Part shown: one piece after another, positions 53,418-62,674 of the stretch | Layout: each line of letters begins with the position of its first letter | Position numbering within the stretch: the first letter of the stretch is position 1 | Assembly (NCBI GenBank): GCA_949710005.1 | Contig: OX453287.1 | Location: 3,943,622 to 4,007,621 of the forward strand | Source of the DNA: Ricordea florida | Lineage: Eukaryota > Cnidaria > Anthozoa > Corallimorpharia > Ricordeidae | DNA length: 64,000 nt | Direction: 5' to 3' | Notes under the pieces: model-generated | The model's database searches: none | The model's input: the letters and a program-made list of their open reading frames with translations, nothing else | Told to the model about the DNA's origin: nothing | Made by a program: the position numbers and the translations under genes

Positions 53418-54653
53418 CTAATACATGATTGATCTTAAGTTTGAATTCATTATCTCCATTAACGCATCGGCTACCACAAACATGTAACAGGTCATAATAC
53501 CAGATCCACTAAGATTTCTTTTAATTTCTATTTTTACACCATCTCGTGTATTGTTTAAGACCAGGCCTCCTCCATGAATACCATTATCAGGGTGAGTTCT
53601 CAAATCTATCCACAGAGCAAACTTATTAGCATAAAAATCCTTTTCCTTTACACCCTCTCTTCCGAAACGTTTCTTTACCGAATCCCATAGGTCTGACGGT
53701 ACCATTCCCTTAGAGTAGATACGGTTTGGTATACCATCAACATCGATATTTATTGAGGTTATGCCTGGATTGAAAAAATTCTCAGAGTCTCGTGCTCCTC
53801 CACCGTATGGTAATGTAAACAAACATAATATCCCCGTCATTGACCTTCTAGGTAGATTAATATGCTGGTTTATAACACTGTCAGAAGGTCTGGATATTGT
53901 GAAAGTTTTGTGTAGAGTGACATTCTCGTAAAAGAATCCTTTACCAACCTGATAAGCTGACTGTGCCTCACGAGCTAAGTATTCGCTTGAGATACAAGAA
54001 TATTCCAACTCAAGGTTTGTGATTTTGTAAGTTGGGGGCTTGGTTGTGTCAGAATAAACAACAATATCGTAAACTGGAGCCAGTGTAATCTCAAAGATTA
54101 GTTGATGATCTAATGCCTTTGGATAGAAAGCCCCATGATCGTTGAGAATAGGATGGTTTAGTGGGATATGGTACTTGGTGTTGTGTACTACTGCAAGAGC
54201 TACTTCCTTAGCATCTGTGTCTACCTTATCACCCGCATTTGTCCTAAGCTTCCTCATGTTTTCAGAAGAAATACCTTGTTTTAATCTATCCTCACGTTCT
54301 TCATCTGTTAAGAATAAGTCATGGTATGTTTGAAATAGATCGTATCTTTGAGTATCCTGTAGTGTTTCACCACCAAAAAGAACTCTGAGTCTTGATACAA
54401 GGTTACTACCTACATTATTCACAAGGGTGTTATCAGCATGACCATCAACAGTCAAGTTAAATAGCAGAGATAAACTTCCAGGTACAAGTACTAAATTCTC
54501 GGTAAGTTTTGGAATATTTATATATAGTGTTTCTCCAGGATTAGCTGATGATGGATTTAGTGTAATTCTATTCAATGATGATTCCGCTTTCAAACCGAGT
54601 GGCTCTCTTGGAATCCTGTTTGGATTAATTTCTTCGGATATAGCTTGTGACAT
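53418..54653 (-). CDS. Major capsid protein (double jelly roll candidate)
   Basis: A 411-residue protein, predominantly beta-strand-like, next to the packaging ATPase. The N-terminal block ANPGETLYINIPKLTENLVL resembles the start of the first jelly roll in Polinton-type capsid proteins. GGGARDSENFFNPGITSINI and the IYSKGMVPSDLW segment fall in the second half. It is shorter than many Polinton capsid proteins of about 600 residues, suggesting a distinct lineage. The frame is intact. The promoter-like motif TCATTTAAAGAAT lies 26-38 nt upstream and overlaps the start of the divergent integrase gene. Confidence 0.8.
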   Translation of the reverse strand: MSQAISEEINPNRIPREPLGLKAESSLNRITLNPSSANPGETLYINIPKLTENLVLVPGSLSLLFNLTVDGHADNTLVNNVGSNLVSRLRVLFGGETLQDTQRYDLFQTYHDLFLTDEEREDRLKQGISSENMRKLRTNAGDKVDTDAKEVALAVVHNTKYHIPLNHPILNDHGAFYPKALDHQLIFEITLAPVYDIVVYSDTTKPPTYKITNLELEYSCISSEYLAREAQSAYQVGKGFFYENVTLHKTFTISRPSDSVINQHINLPRRSMTGILCLFTLPYGGGARDSENFFNPGITSINIDVDGIPNRIYSKGMVPSDLWDSVKKRFGREGVKEKDFYANKFALWIDLRTHPDNGIHGGGLVLNNTRDGVKIEIKRNLSGSGIMTCYMFVVADALMEIMNSNLRSIMY

Positions 54654-54687
54654 ATTTTATTTTAATGATGGGTGGAGTATTCTTTAA

Positions 54688-55677
54688 ATGAGTAAGGAAA
54701 ACATGTTATCAAAAATATATTATTCAACTTATGGATATTGGAAAGGTTATTCTGCAATTCCTAAATTAGCTGAAAAAGTAAAAGTTAGTGAAGATGAGGC
54801 TAAAAGATGGCTTGAGAAACAGGCTCTATGGCAAATCTATCTACCAGCTCCAAAATATATCCCTAGACCCCACTGGACTGTAGATAAACCTAATCAGATT
54901 CACCAAGCAGATTTATTATTTTTACCACATGATAGAGTTGGAAGAAAGACATATCGATATGCTTTGGTTGTGATTGATATAGCTAGTCGATACAAAGATG
55001 CTGAACCATTAACCTCAAAAGAAAGTCATGAGATTTCAAAAGCCTTCACTAATATTTACTCCAGAAAGTTAAAATATCCTAAAACATTAATTGTTGATCC
55101 AGGAAGAGAATTTATGGGTGATGTGACAAAACTTATGAATAGATATAATGTAAACATCCAGAGAAGCGAAGCTGGAAACCATAGAGCTTAAGCATTTGTT
55201 GAAAGAGCAAATAGAACATTATCAGAAAAACTATTTAGTCATCAATACGCACAAGAAATGATTAGTAATGATAGGTCTAGAGTATGGGTAAAACGATTAC
55301 CAGCTATTTTGAAAACTCTGAATAGTACACCAACAAGAATAACTGGTGAAGAGCCTGTAAAAGCTATAAGAATGAAAGAGGTTGATATTGATCCTCCAAA
55401 ATATAAGCGAGTTGTTGGATATGATGAGGTTAGGTTACCACCTGGTGTTAAAGTTAGATACTTACTCTCCCCTGGTGAACTTGAGGGTGGTGAACGAAGA
55501 CGAGCTACGGATCCCATTTGGAGTATTCAGGTTTATGATATATCACGTAGTGTGGTTTCATCTAATCAACCAGTTTTGTATTATTTACTAGATGGACCGA
55601 GGCGTGGTTTTGTGATGGAAGAACTTCAGGTTGTACCCGACGATACAGAACTCCCACCTAATTCTGTGATGAAATAA
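54688..55677 (+). pseudogene. Retroviral-type integrase (rve) with in-frame stop
   Basis: A DDE integrase that would insert the element into host DNA. The core shows the first aspartate in HQADLLFLPHD and the second in LIVDPGREF. A TAA at 55189-55191 stops the frame. The third catalytic residue lies just after it in AFVERANRTL. The frame then continues open to 55677 with a C-terminal SH3/chromo-like region (PIWSIQVYDISR, YYLLDGPRRGFV), so the stop is a late nonsense change. The stop makes this copy probably inactive unless read through. It is convergent with the polymerase gene, with a 1-nt gap. Confidence 0.85.
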
Positions 55678-55678
55678 G

Positions 55679-57880
55679 TTAATACAAAGGCTTTGTGTGA
55701 ATTCCATCTTCTGCAACAATACGTTTATCGTAGTAGGCGCTCAATCCTAATTTATTTTGAGTGTATGTTACAATTTGATTATTATTAACTCTAAAGCCGG
55801 TATTTTGCACTTTATCTTTCCCCCCATTCAAAGCTTCGTAGTATCGATCCCATGTCATATTATTTTGATTTCTGGTGGTTCCTTTGCAACTAAACTTTGT
55901 TTTTCCGTTCTGGTCTTCGGCGTAATAGCATTTTGGTGCAAGAGCAATCATTCGAGTTCCTTCAAACTCCAGCTTGAACAGCCCGGGTGTCTTGTCGTGG
56001 TATTTTGAGGTTGAAAGGAATTTTTCTTTTCCTCCACTAAAGTATTCTTTTTGTAGTTCAGGTTTTATAATCTTATCAAAATTTTTATCCGAAAGACCTA
56101 TGTAAAAACTATCAGTGTCCATCTGAATAAGTTCGAAATCCCTTCTATCGAGATATTTATCAAGAAAATCGTAGTAAAATTCCAACATGCGAAGTTTAGC
56201 TAATTGATATACCGCGATGCCACATTGATAAGGTCGATTTATGTTTACCTGACGTTTTCGTTCTTTTATTTCATATGTTTCATTGATGACATCTAAATCT
56301 TCAAAGAAAGGACTTCTAAAAGCCTTATCAACCTCCTTCTCGTCTTTAGTATATCTTGTTTTTGTATGTCTTTCGAGATCTTCGATCATTTTTCCATAGA
56401 ATGAATTTCCTTTTAGTTTGTAAGTATCTCCCAGTTCTTTGCAACCTTCATACTTGGAAGTCATTTTTTCAATCAACACTTGAATGTCTTTGTTCTCTTC
56501 AATCAATGGGACTACATCAGGGAATTGCTTCAATTCATTAATAATGGTGTCGACATCATCTCTCTTGTTGTCATTAACAGCTTTACGTAACATTGCGGTC
56601 ATAACCTCAATATCACCATCTCTTCTAGCGCTACTGACTTCATCTGGGAACCATTTAAAAGGTCTTCCTGCTTCATATTTTAAAATCTTGTGTATAGCTG
56701 TTACCTCTAAACCATGATTAAGATACCATTTCAGTAGGGGTGTATATAGCAAGATCTTCTTTGCCTTAGTCACCCCAAGCAATTTTTTAGTACCTTTTAG
56801 AGTTTTTCTTCCCGTAGCTTTTTGGTATTCTTTCATATGTTCAGGTACTAGATCTTCTGGAATACTATCCACAACAAACAACGGTGAAAACTCTTCAAAT
56901 TTTTCTCTGAGATTGTTAGGGACATGGATATCCACTTGACAAAATCCAAAAAGGTTGTTAGCGAGAATGTCTTCACAAACCTTGTTAACATATTCAGAAT
57001 CTATTGGGTTTTCAGCCTCAATGTATTCCTCTTTACCACAGGGCATTTCTTGACCAGAGCAGTATAGATATAAACCGTTTGCATCATAACCAACTATATA
57101 CCAACAAGTTTTTGGGTCTTTATATTTATGGGGGCGAATCTTTGTCTTACCTATATCTGCATAGCGAATAAACACAATACTAGGCCCTCCAACCATACCT
57201 GTTTTCAAGAGTTCATAAACCTTGTTTTTTAGGCATGTGGTACATTCTTTCCTTACCTTGGAGCACTCTTTACAAACCTTTTTACTACAAGTCTTAACAC
57301 ATTTATGAAAGCAAGGTTTACCTGGAGCATATAAGGTAGGCTCGTCTCTCTTCTTCTTTTTTATGGCTTTGTTTAGCACATACATCATTGAGACACCTGG
57401 GATAGATACAGCATCTTTTAATATATCAATTTCATCTGGATAATATTGCTCCCGTGTCTTTTCCAAAGCTTCTACGAAAGGTACAACGTCAGCTAGGTTA
57501 TACTCCCTCAACCAATCCATCATGGTAACACAACCCCGCTTTTGGAATTCAATCTTAAATTCTTTATATTCTTCAGGAGACACTGTTATTTCATGTTTGA
57601 GACTTGAGTAAAAGTCTTCATATTCAACAGGGCCTACGTGAGAAAGCTTCTCATAACTATCCAACCATTCGTAAGGAAATACAAGTTTTTGTGTTTTACA
57701 GTTATTTGCTTTACGCCACTTATCAAAAGAGAGTCCGGGGGCTAAGTAGGACATTGCATCTAAAAATTTAAAATGGTCAGTTGTCAGAAACATATAGTTA
57801 TTCTCTTTCTTTGCCACAAAAATCTCTCCAGCTTGATCGGTCATGTGTTTTACAAAATGTTTTTTGATCATATTGATATC
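55679..57880 (-). pseudogene. Protein-primed family-B DNA polymerase, C-terminal fragment
   Basis: This is the palm, fingers and thumb part of the polymerase. Motif A-like YDANGLYLYC, motif B KLKGNSFYGKM and motif C with the catalytic pair MDTDSFYIG are all present. A Cys-rich insertion (CFHKCVKTCSKKVCKECSK) precedes motif A. The frame is open here, but its apparent N-terminus (about 45 residues) is encoded by the end of the inserted ISL2EU element, not by the polymerase. The remaining N-terminal part lies beyond the insertion, from 62,675. The gene is therefore interrupted. Confidence 0.9.
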
Positions 57881-58136
57881 ATACACCGTATTCATAAATG
57901 GCGGTCGCGCGGAACGGCCTGGTTTCGAAAACATGAAAGCGAGGCCTGGTAGGCCAGCTGAACCTTGAAGCGCACATAGATTTGTATTATATTGGAGTGT
58001 CTTTGCTGTAACCACTACGCGGAGATATTTGAAATTTTTATCTTTTGAAAAATAGCTGGGTAAAAGGTTCCCTTAGTCTTTGTAGGGGACAACTTTGGCC
58101 GACAAGAATATTTTCTACTCAGAGATTAGCTGAGAG

Positions 58137-59681
58137 ATGCCAACACATTGTTGCGTTCCGTTGTGTACGAAGAAGGATAAGCGAGACAAAGATACTGGAG
58201 AAAAGATATCCTTTTTTCGTTTTCCAGACGATCCAAATACTAGAAAGCAGTGGATCCATGCCATTAGAAGGGATGTAGGTAAGGATTTTTCTATTTCGGA
58301 AGGAACAAGGGTTTGTTCGAGGCATTTTAAGCCTGAAGATTTGAAGAAGAGTCTCAATGGAAGGATCAGTCCCAAACCAGGAGCTGTGCCAAGTATCTTC
58401 GCATGGAAGCGAAGTTCTCCTCGCAAACGGCCACCGCCAACTCCACGCTTCACCGCTACAACCGTGAGAAACAATTTAGAGTCAGAATTCAGCGAAATTA
58501 TGCATTCGACGACCGAATTCAGCGAAGTAACATGCAATACGGCCAACGGGACGTCTTTTCCGGAAACAGCAGAAATACCGCCATCACCGGAGCGACAGGA
58601 GCATAATAATATAATAATAACTGAGCTTCAAGAGAAGCTATCTGCAGCTATTTTAAAAATTGAAGAACTGGAAGCAGTGGTTTTGCAATTAAAAGAAAAA
58701 ATTGTGGATATGGAACAGAAAAACGAGCAACTAGAGGAACAGATGTTTTCATTAAGAAACATCTCATCAAATGACTCGTTAGTAGCATTTTACACGGGGT
58801 TTCCGAATAATGAGACTATGGTGGCGTTGTACGACTTTTTGGATCCTGGTATCAGGGGAGAAAACATAAATTACTGGTTGTCTGGAAAGGAAGTTGCTGG
58901 CAATGCTAAGCCTGTGAAACAAGGAAGGCCAAGGTCTCTAAAACCAGTAGATGAGTTCTTTTTGACATTGTGTAGACTGAGGCAAGGTTTTGCCGAGTTA
59001 CATTTAGCTCACTTATTTAACGTTTCTCAGCCAACTGTTAGCAGAATCTTTATTTCTTGGATAAACTATATGTATTTGAAACTTGGTCATGTAAATATTT
59101 GGCCTTCTAGAGAACTAGTAAATGAGACAATGCCTCAGGATTTTAAGGCAAAGTATCCAACCACAAGGGTCATTATTGACTGTACCGAGATCCGCTGTGA
59201 AATGCCTAGCAGCCTCCTTTTAAATAGTGAATTGTTTAGCTCGTATAAACACCATACCACTTTAAAGGCATTGGTGGGAATTTCACCTAAAGGGTTCTTA
59301 ACCTTTATTGGCCAACTCTATACTGGCAGTATATCTGACAGGGAAATAGTAGAGCGAAGTGGCTTCTTGAACCTTCCCTTTTCAAATGGGGACTCTGTAA
59401 TGGCTGACAAAGGCTTTACTATTGAAGACATTCTACCCCTTGGTGTTTCCTTGAACATCCCTCCTTTTCTAGGAATGTCTGATCAGATGTCAGCTGAGGA
59501 TGTAATTGTGACACAAGAAATTGCTAGTTTAAGAATACATGTGGAAAGGGCTATAAATAAGGTGAAGAATTTTCTTATATTTGAGGGGGTTATTCCACTG
59601 AGCCTATTTGGGGTAGTGAATCAAATGTGGTGTGTGTGTGCCATGCTTTGCAACATGCAGGATCCCATTATTAGTGCTTAA
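58137..59681 (+). CDS. ISL2EU transposase: THAP zinc finger plus DDE domain
   Basis: A 514-residue protein with an intact frame. The THAP finger has ligands C5/C10 and C60-x2-H63 (RVCSRHF), residues 1-90. A coiled coil spans about residues 165-210 (LEAVVLQLKEKIVDMEQKNE). A helix-turn-helix-like block follows (HLAHLFNVSQPTVSRIFISW). The DDE core of the HARBI1/DDE_Tnp_4 type shows IIDCTEIRCE, VMADKGFTIED and RIHVERAINKVK. The THAP finger would bind the element ends. It is convergent with the YqaJ gene. It may still be active in this copy, though its partner gene carries a stop. Confidence 0.9.
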   Translation: MPTHCCVPLCTKKDKRDKDTGEKISFFRFPDDPNTRKQWIHAIRRDVGKDFSISEGTRVCSRHFKPEDLKKSLNGRISPKPGAVPSIFAWKRSSPRKRPPPTPRFTATTVRNNLESEFSEIMHSTTEFSEVTCNTANGTSFPETAEIPPSPERQEHNNIIITELQEKLSAAILKIEELEAVVLQLKEKIVDMEQKNEQLEEQMFSLRNISSNDSLVAFYTGFPNNETMVALYDFLDPGIRGENINYWLSGKEVAGNAKPVKQGRPRSLKPVDEFFLTLCRLRQGFAELHLAHLFNVSQPTVSRIFISWINYMYLKLGHVNIWPSRELVNETMPQDFKAKYPTTRVIIDCTEIRCEMPSSLLLNSELFSSYKHHTTLKALVGISPKGFLTFIGQLYTGSISDREIVERSGFLNLPFSNGDSVMADKGFTIEDILPLGVSLNIPPFLGMSDQMSAEDVIVTQEIASLRIHVERAINKVKNFLIFEGVIPLSLFGVVNQMWCVCAMLCNMQDPIISA

Positions 59682-60545
59682 ATTAATCTCAAGTTCACAC
59701 ATAGTGACAAGCAGGTCATAGGGTTGTTTTTATATAAATTGATTATTTCAAATCCAGTGAAAAAATATAACATTGGACCACAGTATTGTGCAAAATGAGC
59801 ATAATAATATGTTTTAACTTGAATCAGCCTTGAGTGACTGCTTCCTTATTCAATGTTACCAAAATGTAATATCCCTATCTTTTTATAAATAAAAAAGAAT
59901 TTTTTTTACATTTAAGTTAAAAGCCCTGCATCTGAATCACCTTGTGTGACTTAACATTCTACCTTTTGTGAATATTTACAAACGGATTGTAATGAAAAAA
60001 AAATATTGTGCTGACTGGAACTTGTAACTATTCTGTTTTTGCAGCCAATCATGCAAAAATGTATGAGAATTTTTCACCTTTGTCATTCATTTCTAATTTC
60101 CACATTGCACACTATGAAAATTGAAAAAATAAGGTGCTGATCACTATTTTAAAAAATGATTTCACATCATGATCACATTTGGTTATGTAACTGCAACTCT
60201 CTTCAACTTTTAAAGCTCCAATATAAATACCAAATCCCCTCATTTGGTTTCTCACATACAGTAGATGTTGTTTAGTTGTACCTGTGAAAGATTTTTTGAA
60301 AAACCAAAACAATAATAACTTGTCTTTGGTGATCAAACCATTTAATTTTCATGATTTGTGATTGTTTAAGTTTTGCATTACCAGGTGAAAGTTGATGTTG
60401 AGCAACACATGCCTATTGGAGCTTTAAAAGCTTAAAGCCATAACCATTCTTGACCAGGAGTAAGCTTAACTTACAGTTATTATGTATATAAAAGTAAAAT
60501 GAACATATACTTTCAATGCCAGACATTTGTTTACCTAATGGATGT
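59682..60545. other. Intergenic part of the ISL2EU element
   Basis: AT-rich DNA between the convergent genes with AATAAA-type signals (ATAAATAAAAAAG near 59,885). No further gene is seen. Confidence 0.5.
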
Positions 60546-62609
60546 TTAGTATTTGGCTGCAGTTTTGATGAAATGGGTAAAGTAATATGTTTTAAGCTTT
60601 TGTTTCAGAGTTGCACAGTAAGCAGCATCAAAAGGGATCCTTTTCACTGAAATTCCCTTCTTTGTGTACACAATAAAGTCACACCATGAGGCTCCACTAC
60701 AGCCCATCTGGCCTTGCACTTCAGTGTAGTATGCATGATTTCATTTAAGTTTACATTGTCCATTTACAGCCTCGCAAAAAAAACTCGGATCCTGACATGC
60801 TTCTAGTGGAGTGACTTGAAACTTGGTTTCCGGACACTTTACCTCAGCCAGACCAAAATGATTGTGGCATCCAAAATCCACAACTCTGCCATCTGGTGAG
60901 GCCCCCAGAATTGGCATGTCCAAACAAACAACAAAACCACTCTTAAGAACCTTTACCGGTGTCTTTCGAGTGAACATAATTTTTTCATACTCTTGAAGTG
61001 CAATTGGTTCCTGTTTTAATCCATGCTCAACATACCGTGAAGTAATTGGCTTTGGATTTATAAGGTCTGCAGCAAATTTTTCGTGATTCCTCTGCCTTTT
61101 TGAAATCAAATCAAATTTAGATGCCGTAAATCTGAACTTGCGTTCCTTTTTCCACTGCTCTGAGGATGACTGGTCCCTTGTGGCTTGTTCAATATTGTTA
61201 ATAATTGTCTCATCCACAACAAGGGTATTGATGAGTGCTTTTTCCAAATTGTCTATGTTGTCAGGCAAGACAAAATCACCGCATGGGCTTAAAGAAAACC
61301 TCGGATACATAAGTTCGGTTTCTCTACTGACACTTTCTCTAGGCACGGATGAAATGTCCACAGTAGCCTCAAAGTTTGCCTCGGTATGAGTTAATTGATA
61401 ACTGCAAAACGAACCAATCTGACTCTTGCCGAATTTGGTTTCCACGCAACTATTTGTAGAGGAATCATCTTTTTCCATAAGTGCTAAACCCATCTCAGGG
61501 TTGATTTGCTGTAGGGCCTTTTTCAATGTCATTTCGGCTTCAACATCATGCTGGGCATTAACTCTTGCATTATACAAGAGGCATTTAACTCCGTCTCTAC
61601 TCTTAGTTTCATCGAGTTTTGTTTTTGAGATAGTGACATCCATTACAGGCTGGGCAGAAATTTTGTCACCTCGGCCCTTTTTGTGCCACTTCTGCAGCTG
61701 GGAAGTGCAAGCTAGTTCTGCCTGCTCATCCTCATCCTGACACAAATCATCTGTTGCTTTGCTGTCAAATAAACTGAACTTGCATGCTTTAAACATTAAA
61801 GCAAGAACATGGTTACAGTAACCAACTTTGCCAGCTTTGCATGAACAGTTTGCATGGATGACTTGACCAGAGACAATGCACATGGCAAAACGAAGAGCAT
61901 GGGGAGTCTCACTTTTCTTAAAACTATGGTAACACTTTGCCCTCAAATAAAAGTACCTTTCATCGCTGTTTGCCTCGATCTCCTTCAAATATTCATCCTG
62001 CAAAAAGGTTTTAGCTTTTCTCAAATTGGTTGGAATCGAATGGTGCTCAGTATTGGCAACTCGTTTTCCAGAATTTGCCACGTGCTGGTTCATCTCAGCT
62101 CTGGTAAAAGCAGGCATCCTTTCAAGCGATTTACCCCAGCCATCGCTCGGATATTTGACACGTGATGAAGTAGCGGCGTCTTTCGGAAGGTTCGAAGCCC
62201 TTGCTTTTCGTTTTGTGTAGATTTCATCGGGATCGGGATCGACCACCATTTTATCCCTTCCACTTTTAATATACTCGTTGACTCTGCAGAAAAGGAGAGA
62301 ATTCTTAATACTACAGAAACAAAATTTCGTGACTTCTCTTGAGGCAAATCACAAAGATGCGAGCAAGTGCTTCGATCGGTTTCTGTGTTTTGATGATTAC
62401 CTCTTTATGAGCTGTGCCTTCGTCTTAATTCCCTTTAGCGAATCGCCTCGACATCGCAACCAAAACCTGAGTTCTTCATTCTTTAGTGAAGAAGGGTTTC
62501 TTCCAGCTAAAGAAGCTCCGGGAATATCGTCTTCGGTGAGGATAACTGTGTCACAATCTCCACTAGAAGAAGCCATTTTTGTTGTGATCTGTGATGCGTG
62601 GGCTACCAA
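60546..62609 (-). pseudogene. ISL2EU accessory protein: SAP, SWIM zinc finger and YqaJ nuclease, one in-frame stop
   Basis: There are two exons: 62609-62401, then an intron (GTAATC..CTGCAG), then 62283-60546. Exon 1 has a SAP-like helix pair (LKNEELRFWLRCRGDSLKG). Exon 2 has a SWIM finger (CSCKAGKVGYCNH) and a YqaJ/lambda-exonuclease-type core (FRFTASKFDLIS, GASPDGRV, GLAEVKCPE). A TGA at 60741-60743 interrupts the frame, and the same frame continues to 60,546 with EVQGQMG, the conserved last active-site block. CGA to TGA decay would explain the stop. YqaJ-type proteins are a known partner gene of ISL2EU transposases; their exact role is unsettled. Confidence 0.85.
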
Positions 62610-62674
62610 GCCTCGTTTTCATGTTTTCCAAACCAGGCCGTTCCGCGCGGCCGCCATTTATGAATACGGTGTAT

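Larger units (their letters stand above)
57883..62672. mobile_element. ISL2EU transposon, full length (4,790 bp), inserted in the polymerase gene
   Basis: Inverted termini of about 75 bp start ACACCGTATTCATAAATGG. AT stands immediately outside each end (57881-57882 and 62673-62674), the 2-bp duplication expected for ISL2EU. It carries two convergent genes: a THAP-DDE transposase (+) and a SAP-SWIM-YqaJ protein (-). The termini are nearly identical, indicating a fairly young insertion. Confidence 0.92.

Noticed and set aside
58115..58546. 143-residue frame on the - strand
   Set aside because: Antisense to the THAP domain of the ISL2EU transposase.
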